A program made the translations under genes and the position numbers. Shown one piece after another: positions 10,422-20,861 of a stretch of 64,000 nt of DNA; the stretch's first letter is position 1, and each line of letters starts with the position of its first letter. The notes beneath the pieces are model-generated. The model did not search any database, was not told the origin of the DNA, and was given only the letters and a program-made list of their open reading frames with translations. Source of the DNA: Adenophora triphylla var. japonica (Eukaryota; Streptophyta; Magnoliopsida; Asterales; Campanulaceae); NCBI GenBank assembly GCA_022495995.1, contig JAFEMH010000165.1:682001-746000 (forward strand), written 5' to 3'.

Positions 10422-11665
10422 GTGGATGAAGGAATGAGAACAAGAGGTAAACAAATCAATTACCATGACCTTCCAGGTTTGATATGTATGCAATCCATGT
10501 ACCATCAGCTAAACTCTTGTTATTTCGTTGCTAATTATGAGCCAAAAAATGTAACTGAAGCCTTGAAAGACGATAACTGGATTAATGACATGCAAGAGGA
10601 ATTAATACAGTTTGATAAAAATGACATTTGGTTCTTAGTTCCTAGGCCCTCTCATGTCAATGTGATTAGAACTTAATGGATCTTTAAGAATAAACCTGAT
10701 GAACAAGGCAATATAACAAGGAACAAAGCACGCTTGTGGCTTAGGGCTATACCCAATTAGAAGGGGTACTTTGATGACCGTAGCTCGCATTGAGTCAATC
10801 AGACTGCTGTTAGCTATTGCATGCTACTTAAAAATCACTCTACACCAAATGGATATAACGAGTGCGTTCCTTAATGGCATATTAAATGAAGAAGCTTTTG
10901 TTGAACAACCAAAAGGGTTTGAAGACCCCACAAAACCAAATCATGTGTACAAGTTGATAAAGGTGCTCTATGGTCTTAAACAATCCCCACGAGCTTGGTA
11001 TAGTGGACTAACAAAGCACCTAATTTAACTTGGGTTTAAAAGAGGAGAGGTAGATAAGACTTTGTTTATCCTAAGAAATAAAAAGGGTATACTTATGGCT
11101 CAAATTTATGTGGATGGCATAGTCTTTGGTTCTACTTCCAATGACTTTCTTGAAATGTTTGTTAAAAGAATGACATCCACATTTGAAATGAGTATGGTTA
11201 GGGAACTGAAATTCTTTCTTGGACTTCAAATTGTTCAAATCAAAGAAGGAATGTCAGTTTTACAATCCAAGTATGCAAAGAATTTGGTAAAGAAATTCAA
11301 GCTTGAAAATACATCGCATTTGAAAACTCCTATGGGATCATCCCAAAAGCTTTGTAAAGATGCGGAAGGTGAGAGTATTGATCACACCTTTACAAGAGTA
11401 TGATAGGTAGCTTGCTGTATCTTATGGCTAGCAGACAAGATATAATATTTAGTGTGTGCCTGTTTGCTAGGTATCAAGCTAACCCCAAGATATCCCACTT
11501 AAGGTTGTAAAGAGGATAATTAGATATGTTGGAGGTACCACTTACTTGGGGTTGAGCTACACTAGGGATACAAACACAAATTTGGTAGGATTTAATGACT
11601 GTGACTGGGCTGGGAATACAAATGACAAAAAGTACCACAGGAGGATGGTTTTATCTAGGGAATAC
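10422..11665 (+). pseudogene. Copia-1 reverse transcriptase and truncated RNase H
   Basis: The RT begins with a typical ALKDDNWINDMQEEL block (about 10560) and has LHQMDITSAFLNG, YGLKQSPRAWY and FFLGLQI motifs. The segment between NKAR and VARIES that should read through the DETFAP block is deleted (about 10730-10780). The catalytic YVDD is YVDG (11107-11118), so a metal-binding Asp is lost. RNase H begins with GFNDCDWAGN (about 11595) and KSTTGGW, then stops matching after about 11660: its second half, with the later catalytic residues, is absent. Several stops separate the pieces. Confidence 0.85.
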
Positions 11666-12735
11666 AGATGACTACACAAGTGTGCAGACAACTATCTGCA
11701 TCGCTATAAAAATGTATATTATAGAAAACACTAATAACAACAAAAAATTCTGCATTCATGCATTGCATGATTGTCTATTGTGACCACTTGATTACTTTAC
11801 ATTATTGACATTGTGTTTGATTCTTGATTGTGAGAACCCTCCTAAACTGGTGATAAAATTCTCCATGTTAAAAATTTTGTGCTATAATTATCATGTAGTG
11901 GGTGTCTAATGTAAGGTCACTGAGAAAACAAGTTGCCTCCATTAATTTTGAAGCTTTACTCATGTGCGCAATGCCAATGACTTATTGTTGCATCACTTGA
12001 GAAGAAAAATTGGGTAAGCACTATGGTGTGAGAGTGTAAAGCTCCTCACTATGGTATGAGAGTGTAAAGCTCCTCTCAGTACTGGTTTAATGTCTAAATA
12101 TGGAGATATTCTAGAGGTTATATGATTGAGGGCTATCTCATTGACTTCCTTCATGTCAAACCATGTCAATATGTAATTTAGTCATCTTATGTTACACTTT
12201 ATTGAGATTGATCTCCACTGTGTGTGCACTGTTTCATGATAGGCATAATGTAATAAATAGGTCATTCAAAATCCTTGGTAAAAATATGAACAAATTTGTT
12301 TGTCATTGTTACCATGCTTTTGATTAATGATTTTATTGTAATCAATGATACTCTCATAATGTTGTATTCGAGATTTTTTGCAGTAAAAGGAGATTACGGT
12401 TTTATGTTGCACAATCTAAGTGGTTGGATTTGTTTGATATGGAAAGTCTCGAATTTGGAAGACAAGTAAATCAATCACAAAATATGATAAGGATTCAATT
12501 TTTAAATCCCTAATTTGTTATGATAAGGAATCCTAAAAGGTGAGCAATACAACCATCACACGGTTCCTTTCCCATCTCCTCATCCATTCCGAGTTCCTAG
12601 GTAAGTCATGATTATCCCTCCTTAAATGTTGTCCTATTTATTGCCTAGACAAGTCTAATCATAACTCTCCTCATAACTCACCACTCAACTCTCATCTCTT
12701 TACTCTGCTTCTACTTCTTTGGAAGTAACCATGTG
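11666..12735 (+). other. Copia-1 spacer between pol and the post-pol ORF
   Basis: No convincing coding sequence. A direct repeat of about 30 bp containing CACTATGGTRTGAGAGTGTA lies at about 12019-12077. The sequence is AT-rich, as expected for the leader or intron before a separately expressed downstream ORF. Confidence 0.5.
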
Positions 12736-14800
12736 CATTAACTCTCCATTGCGTCTCCGTCGTTGTCCTCTGCTCTAGCCTCCACCACCTGCAATGCCAT
12801 CATTGTCGATTTAATAACTGAACCACAGTACCTCCCTCTGATGGTCGTCACCTCACTGGGTCAGCCAGGCAAGGAGATTGACGTCAACAACCTAACCACA
12901 CTTGAAGCCGTGCATGCTGCACAAAAGCCACCGGCTCCTGGATCATGCCATTCTCAGTAACTGATCAACTGCGGTCAGTCAATTGTATTCAAGAGCTCGA
13001 GGGCAGCTACTGCCAAACCTCAATCAACAAAGAAGAAAGGGGGTGATACCTCTAGTTCTAGAAGCATTACTGGTCCAAGGAGGAAATTGGTCTCCAAGAC
13101 TCCTCTGAGGATGAGGAAATTCCAGTACTGCAGCAATCACCGGCAAGTGGGTTTCACGAAGACGACATGCCGATCATCACACAAATTAAAGCTAGAACAC
13201 CTGCAAAATCACCAGTTCCAGCTAGGGGCTATGGCAAAATCTTCGTCCAAGACTCAGGGGGAGACTCAATCTCGAGTGCACACGAGAAGCTCAAAAAGGA
13301 AAGTTGCTCCTCAACCCACGATTGAAGAAGAATCCTCCTCTCAACATGTCCAGCAAGAAAAGTGCTTCTGTGGGCTCAGACGACATCTTGAGCGACACAG
13401 AGGTGCAAAGGAGAAAAAGATCCCTCCGGGTAACTCCTGGTCAGTCCAAAGGTCTAGCTTCCTGCAAAGCTGCTCGAACCACTTCTCACACAAATTGTGA
13501 GACAAGTGCTAACTCATCCAAGTCTGCTACTCGGGTACATAAACCTCTAGTTAGAATCCCATCTTCCCCCTATAATCTAGATTTAAAGCAAAATTCTCTC
13601 TTCTTCTCTCCCGAGGCTGAGACTCGGTTTTCTATCAATCTGAACCGCCTATTTGTTGTTGAGAAGAAAAGGAATATGGATGTGTTTGAAAAATGAATTT
13701 AATGGGTTTTATGGTTGGAATAAATCTTGACATATCATTAGACTTTCCCATTCCCTACTCTAGGTCTTTAGTGTTGAAGTTCTTTGCCAATCTCACATAA
13801 TATATAGGCATAGATCGATCCCCTAATTTTGGTAAGGTGTTTGTGAGAGATTAGGTAGTTGAGTTCACTCCTTCTAGGATAAACTTCCTTGCCACCCTAA
13901 TACCCCTCTTGATTCCACATCTTTGGACTATGATGAAGTTGTTAGAACAATCACGGGGGAAAGGTCACCAAGTGGAAATCTGGGTTTAGGACTAATCTCC
14001 TGTCAAGACTTTATGTGTTTATCCATCACATCCTAAGATCAAACTTGTTACCTACCTCAAACTCATCTTCTATAACCAAAGATCAGGTCTTGTTAATGTT
14101 TAGGATAGGTATGAATAATATTAATTTAGGGAAGGTCATCTTTGATACCATTCTTAGCTTTGCTAAGAGCCCCAATACCACCTATGGTTACTCTCATCCA
14201 AGCCTGATATATGGTCTGCTAAAGGATCAAGGAATAGAAGATGTCCCGGGTGAGGCTCTGTCCATCATTCTTGAACCATTCAAAAATCCTAAAACCATGT
14301 TTGACAGCTCAAGGCACATTTATATCATGGAACCAGTTGAACCATCCTCTGCTCAACCAGTTGTTCAGACACTGGTTCAGCCAGTTGTTCAAACAGTTGT
14401 CAGCACAACTGCTCCCTCAAGTTCTTGTACCCCCGATAGAAATGCCATACATGCCCAGATTTCCATATTTCAGGCTCAAATCAACTCCCAGAGAGCTGAA
14501 ATTCAAGGGAAACAGGTTTTGATTGCTGGCTTGGGGACATCAATTGCTGAACTAAGGAATCTTCTTAGCGGTTCCTCTCAAAAAGGGGGAGAAGAGACTA
14601 CAAATGCAGGGGGAGCAGGAGCAAATTCAGAAGGAGAACCTATGGCTGATCAAGGGGGAGCTATGTTAAGTGCAAATGATGAAGATAATCTGGTCTTCGA
14701 ATTTGAGAAGGATGCCGATGCTGTGGATGCTGCTGCCATGGAAGATGAAGACCTTGGAGAGGACTTATATGCTGATGTTGGTGTTGGAAAAACATTTTAA
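12736..14800 (+). pseudogene. Copia-1 post-pol ORF, Transposase_32-like, broken
   Basis: Open segments in shifting frames fill this region. From about 13600 the translation has the rhythm of the 'putative plant transposon protein' domain (Pfam Transposase_32): a line like LKFFANL, VEFTPSRINFLA, then from 14015 an intact frame with FIHHILRSNLLPTSNSSSIT and LSFAKSPNTTYGYSHPSLIYGLL. The last frame (to 14798-14800) ends with Gln/Val-rich repeats, a short coiled coil and an acidic tail. Such ORFs sit after pol in SIRE-type Copia and were once called env-like. I see no signal peptide or membrane segment. The domain call is from memory of the family pattern; function unknown. Confidence 0.6.
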
Positions 14801-14931
14801 TTTGCTTTAATTTTTTTTTTGATTTGTAATGATTTAAACTCGTGATATTTTTGTTTTTGAATTGTTATGATAGACTATCTAGTTTTTTTTGCATCTGAAT
14901 GAATCATGCTTGTTTTGATCAGAACCACAAA

Positions 14932-14944
14932 GATAGGGGAAGAT
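14932..14944 (+). other. Copia-1 polypurine tract
   Basis: GATAGGGGAAGAT lies directly before a TG that can start the 3' LTR (14945). Purine tracts here prime plus-strand synthesis. Confidence 0.7.
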
Positions 14945-15611
14945 TGAAAAAGTATGATATACTCTAAAATTAAGTTATCTTTGTTTTTATGAGTTCATAA
15001 ATATCGTGTATATATTTAGAGTAAATTAGATTAGGAAATAATTGTGAATATTGACTTAGTTTAGTTTTGATTGTGTTTGACTAACGGCTAACCTTTCTTT
15101 TTAGTGATTATCTTATATATAAGGTAAGTGTTTAAGATGGAAAGGACTCTATGTTGATAAGGAAAGAAGTGTCCAAGAAGAATCCTAATTGGAGAAGGAT
15201 TGTGATTAACCACCCTTATAAAAGGAAGAACTGCCTCTTATTGTTCCTTATAGATTCTACGAATTCTTTCAGTGTCTTCGAGTTTCAAGAGTCCTTAGTT
15301 GTTCTTGAAGTTTGCTAGATTAAAACTTCAAGATTGTTTTATGTTTTTCGCGTTCTTCGTTTAGAACCGTTTGTTCTTTTCCTATTTCGATTTCTTCCTT
15401 TCATTGTAGTTTCTGTACAACTTGTTCTCATTAAGGTTGTGTTTTATGAAAGGTTTTCCAGCAAGTTATTCTTACTAAAGTGTTTAATTATCAATGTTAT
15501 TCCGCAGCATTTATTTACTGTCGTGTGTGTGTGAAGTTGTTAAGACACTTGTGTGATAATTGTTACACACAAGTGGCTGATTCTTTGAACAATGCTAGTT
15601 AAAAATTCTTT
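14945..15611 (+). repeat. Copia-1 3' LTR
   Basis: It follows the polypurine tract and matches the 5' LTR from 15016 on, with a TATA box at 15217-15224 and the CACAAGTGGCTGATTC end block. The final CA appears changed to TA. It is uninterrupted, so it shows the empty site of the DNA element in the 5' copy. Confidence 0.82.
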
Positions 15612-15923
15612 ATAGTTATACTCCATGTAAAGATCTACTTGCTATATCCCTAATTAAGTTTCTCTTTTCACTTTTCAAGTGCAAATTAGAAAATGATAGT
15701 TTATAAGGCGATTATAGTAACTTCACTAGAATAGTTTTGTTTGAAAGTGGGTATCAATTAGATAGAGGGGTACAAATTTAAGACGGTGAAATTGTAAATA
15801 CTTAAATACATCTCAAGGAAAGAGGGAGAGTATGGCATTTGGACTGAAAAGACAAGTTGCTCAAAAGAAAAAAAACTATCTGCAACAGAAAGTATAGAAA
15901 CATATTTTGCAAGTAATCTATTA
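15612..15923. other. Spacer, no feature seen
   Basis: AT-rich sequence between Copia-1 and the Harbinger-like element. I find no ORF, repeat or motif worth calling. Confidence 0.6.
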
Positions 15924-16191
15924 GACCATCTCCAACAGTTTACTCCAAATTTTACTCTAAAACATCAAAATGGTGCAATTTCAGCACCAAATATCTCACG
16001 CCATCTCCAACAGCTTAAGAATCTTTACAGTATATGCTTGTTATTTCATTTAATTAAAATGTTTTTCATTAATCTTATTTAATATTATTCAAATTACATT
16101 GTATTTTAAATTTGTATTTTCACTTTGAATGTATTTTTATTTGTGTTTATATTTTAAATTTGTATTTCCACTTTGAATGTATTTTTATTTG

Positions 16192-17168
<977 letters not shown>

Positions 17169-17702
17169 TTATTTTTATTTGTGTTTGTATTTTAAGTGAG
17201 TTTCTCAAATTAATTCTTGTTTTTTTTATTTTATTTTCAATATTTTAACATATTTTCAAAATTTTGTAATTTTATTTAAAAAATTAATGGTACAAATTTC
17301 AAAATATAAATAATAAATACTATTACTTTTATCCTTCTCAATTAAGTATTTTCATTCAAGAGAGAAAGCCAAGAGAGAAGCCAAGAGAGAGAAACAGAGA
17401 GAGAGAAAGAGATGCCACGAAGAAATTGAGAAGCCGCCGCGCCACCGCCACCTCCACCGTCACCATCAGACCTAAATCAAGGTAATCTCCTTCCCCTTCC
17501 CCTTCCCCTTCTACTTCCAGATCTCTTGGGTAATTCAAAAAAATAAAAATTAGGATGGCGCAAACAATTTCGGTGCGCCATATTTGGCGCATGAAAGGGG
17601 CAACGCTAAAATGGCGAGGAAGATAGCGTCGTTGTTGGAGCTTCATTTTCCGCCAATTTGGTGATGGCGCATGGGTTTGGCGTGGTATTGGAGATGCTCT
17701 TA

Positions 17703-18428
17703 ATACACGTATTACAAGTGGAGATGCCATTTCCTCTGACAGATTCTTCATCAAGTATAACTGATTTTATGGGCCCAAGTGTACACGTGAATAACGTCTT
17801 TGGCTACTTCTAGAATGTTGTCGTTAATAGTTATGCCGCCGCTGGTGACATCCTTGATCTGGCGATAATCTCTTTATAGTTTTTGTCGTCGCTTTGCCAT
17901 ATATCTCCATGTGAGATACCACCCTTGAACTATCTTGTCATTAAAAAAAGTGTGGGCCTTAGTGTGCCCCATAATGGGCCTCTTGTTTCTCGCCTTGTCT
18001 TATTCATTTCTGATATGATTTTTTTCATATTACGACTTGGGCTTATCTCTTAGTACTTGGTCTATTTTCACTCATTGGGCCTTCTGATAGTTATGCAGGT
18101 CCAAACTTATTTTTCTTATGAACGCATTAGTAGCCCCCTTGTTTGAGATCTGGATCATTCATGGTCCAATCGAGAAACTTTCTGATTGTCAAATCTGCTT
18201 CCGGCGTCCTATACCCAGTCAGGCGAGATTAATGTTTTATTGATTTACTCCTTGTACCTAGTCGTTCTTTCCTTAGTTGAAATGGGCAGTTTGTTAAAGT
18301 TGACATGCCATCATCATGTCATGGGAATCGCTCCTTAATTATTGTTTTAAATAATGGCGGGGGGATTCATTTTTTGGACATCATTTAGTGTACTTTGGGA
18401 AAAACCAAAAACCTTTTTGTGTACCTCA
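17703..18428. other. Unassigned; perhaps the Gypsy-A 3' LTR
   Basis: No ORF. In Gypsy-A orientation (minus) this lies beyond the accessory ORF, where the 3' LTR should be, but no second copy exists in the window to confirm it. Short polymorphic phrases such as GTCGTCGC and GCCGCCGCT are seen. Assignment is by position only. Confidence 0.3.
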
Positions 18429-18436
18429 TATAAATA
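18429..18436 (+). promoter_or_regulatory. TATA box for the Gypsy-A accessory ORF
   Basis: TATAAATA is followed by a CT-rich leader and, at 18761-18770, a TTTTTTCCAG acceptor 27 bp before the ATG at 18797. This is the layout of a plus-strand transcription unit with a leader intron, opposite to the element's pol genes. Confidence 0.5.
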
Positions 18437-19372
18437 CAAAAATCCTTCTCTTCTTTCACTTTTTACTCACTCAACTTCTAATTTGATTACCCTTTCTTCT
18501 TCTCCGACAATACTGTTGTCACTCTGCCGTTCAATTCCATCGTTCCCCATAGTTCTTAGCCCGTTTCCATCCATTCCCAAACCTCTTAGACCTTCCATTC
18601 CCTCAATAACCGTTTCAAGGTCCATTTGGTGAGCCTTTGATAAACTGCGTTTGTTCTTGAAGTTTTCGGCCAGTTTTCCGGCTAAAGCTTCAAATCTTTA
18701 ACATCTCCTTCTTTTCTTCATACATTTCCATGTAATTCTTCAAGTCTCCATCTTCTTTCATTTTTTCCAGGTCTTCATTCTACTTTGTACACTTTAATGG
18801 CTAGGACCAAATCTTGTGCTAGGAAGATTAGATTTGGGCAAAATAGGAAGAGTGGTGGGTTCAATAGGATAGACAGAGGGGTATGTGCTAGGATTCCTCG
18901 CGAGGACCTCAATTCCATGCTCATAAGGCATGATGCGGATGCCACCATTTTAGATGCCTTAGAAATTTGTGGTCCTCCTTTTTTGCACAAGTCTGTACCT
19001 ATGAAAATATTCTTTACTACTTGGGAACTATGTTCCCATATTTGCGACTTCTATCGCCCTCTTTTTAATTATGATTTCTTGGATACTGACTTCCCTACTA
19101 CTCATAATTTACGTAGTCGTTGCTTCTATAAACATGTTCTCTCTTCATCCAGTGACCTGGGTGATATGTCTTCCTCCTCAAGTTCCGTCAAGTCATGATG
19201 TTTCAGACACCCTTGCGGCTTCCTTGGAAATGGAAAATTCCTCAAGGCATCAGGCCTCTAATGATGTCAATATGGGCGATGTCGCCGAGGCTAGTACTTC
19301 CTCCATAGATTTCGAAACTCATATCCACGTTAATTATGGAATTGACCATAATCTTTACCATATAGAACCATA

Positions 19373-19377
19373 TGTAG
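19373..19377. repeat. Target duplication TGTAG of the TRIM cluster, left
   Basis: TGTAG here and at 21241-21245 flank the whole cluster exactly. Confidence 0.8.
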
Positions 19378-20127
19378 TGATGCAGTATGATGGGATAAAT
19401 ATGAGTTTTATTTTAATTAATTGTTATTTTATTAGTATTTTCGGAATTAAATGTAGTAGGATGATTATAAGAGGTTTTAGAGTAGATTTAGCATTGATTT
19501 AGTAGTTTTAGACTTCTATTAGGTTACCTTATAGGTTAGGCTTTATTTTAGGAGGATATTTCTTGTTTTCTAAGTTTTATGAGTGCTATAAAATAGCCTC
19601 AAAGTTGTAATCCGAAAATCAGACTTTTGATATTGATTTTATGAAAATAGTTTTGCTGATGAGCAACTATTATTGAGGGTTTAAATCCCGTCTTGTTTTC
19701 TTGCTGCGAATGTTGACTCGTGGTCGAGTCTTTTCAAAGAAGGGAAGAATGATAGAGAAGGAAGATTATATGATAATGAGAGGAATGACTGAACGGAATT
19801 TAAAGAAAACAAGACGGGATTTAAACCCTCAATAATAGTTGCTCATCAGCAAAACTATTTTCATAAAATCAATATCAAAAGTCTGATTTTCGGATTACAA
19901 CTTTGAGGCTATTTTATATCACTCATAAAACTTAGAAAACAAGAAATATCCTCCTAAAATAAAGCCTAACCTATAAGGTAACCTAATAGAAGTCTAAAAC
20001 TACTAAATCAATGCTAAATCTACTCTAAAACCTCTTATAATCATCCTACTACATTTAATTCCGAAAATACTAATAAAATAACAATTAATTAAAATAAAAC
20101 TCATATTTATCCCATCATACTGCATCA
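19378..20127. repeat. 325-bp inverted repeat of TRIM LTRs
   Basis: LTR copy 1 (19378-19702) and the matching part of copy 2 (19803-20127) are inverted and nearly identical, with a loop of 100 bp. The loop holds 47 bp of unrelated sequence (19703-19749) and the 5' end of copy 2. A read-through transcript would form a long double-stranded hairpin. Confidence 0.85.
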
Positions 20128-20496
20128 TTAATGATAGAGAAGGAAGATTATATGATAATGAGAGGAATGACTGAACGGAATTTAAAGAAAACAAGACGGG
20201 ATTTAAACCCTCAATAATAGTTGCTCATCAGCAAAACTATTTTCATAAAATCAATATCAAAAGTCTGATTTTCGGATTACAACTTTGAGGCTATTTTATA
20301 GCACTCATAAAACTTAGAAAACAAGAAATATCCTCCTAAAATAAAGCCTAACCTATAAGGTAACCTAATAGAAGTCTAAAACTACTAAATCAATGCTAAA
20401 TCTACTCTAAAACCTCTTATAATCATCCTACTACATTTAATTCCGAAAATACTAATAAAATAACAATTAATTAAAATAAAACTCATATTTATCCCA

Positions 20497-20835
20497 TCAT
20501 ACTGCACGATCGAAAGGATAGATATCCTCATCATCATCAGACCACAGATCTGACTCCGAGCCCTCTTCATCAGACGATACGTCTGAATCTGAGTCCTCCA
20601 ACTGCGCTAGTTGTCGTTGGATTCGTCGACCCTCCACCCGATCAAAGTGTCTTTGGAGTTCTCGAATCTCGGAACGCAACAAACGAAGTTTGAGATCTTG
20701 AATCTTTCTTCGCAGTTCGTCCTTCTTGATTTCATATAGTTCACGCTCGTGATGGGGATCGTACTCCTGGGGATTCGCTGCACGAACCCTACTACGAACA
20801 CCATGAACACCACGACCACGCCTTCGTTCAGCCAT
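20497..20835 (-). CDS. TRIM small ORF, 112 residues, gag-like N-terminus
   Basis: The ATG at 20833-20835 lies 16 bp after the minus-strand PBS, and the frame is open to a TGA inside the first codons of LTR copy 3. The protein starts MAERRRGRG, has a basic arm, then a long charged helix (about residues 36-75, ELYEIKKDELRRKIQDLKL and on) likely to form a coiled coil, and an acidic Ser/Asp-rich tail. Gag N-termini of Gypsy elements often look like this, so the TRIM may keep only the start of a parental gag. There is no capsid domain, zinc knuckle or enzyme. It may simply be open by descent. Confidence 0.5.
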   Translation of the reverse strand: MAERRRGRGVHGVRSRVRAANPQEYDPHHERELYEIKKDELRRKIQDLKLRLLRSEIRELQRHFDRVEGRRIQRQLAQLEDSDSDVSSDEEGSESDLWSDDDEDIYPFDRAV

Positions 20836-20848
20836 CAAAACAACCAGG

Positions 20849-20861
20849 AATCTGATACCAA
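20849..20861 (-). other. TRIM primer binding site
   Basis: On the minus strand TGGTATCAGATTC begins one base after the end of LTR copy 4. It matches the tRNA-iMet-type site TGGTATCAGAGC in its first ten bases. Confidence 0.75.

Larger units (their letters stand above)
3332..15611 (+). mobile_element. Copia-1: degenerate Ty1/Copia retrotransposon with a post-pol ORF
   Basis: The order 5' LTR, Met-type PBS, gag, protease, integrase, reverse transcriptase, RNase H, extra ORF, polypurine tract and 3' LTR is that of a Copia element (integrase before RT). The two LTRs align from about 3332 and 15016 to about 5308 and 15611. Two later insertions, 3637-5031 and 5983-7730, split it. Stops, frameshifts and an internal RT deletion make it dead. 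The zinc knuckle-coiled coil-zinc knuckle gag and the post-pol ORF resemble the SIRE/Maximus side of Copia. I found no target duplication, because the first roughly 71 bp of the 5' LTR seem to be missing. Confidence 0.88.

Noticed and set aside
19381..20570. Repeated open frames containing QYDGINMSFILINCYFI on both strands
   Set aside because: They are translations of the TRIM LTR copies, not genes.
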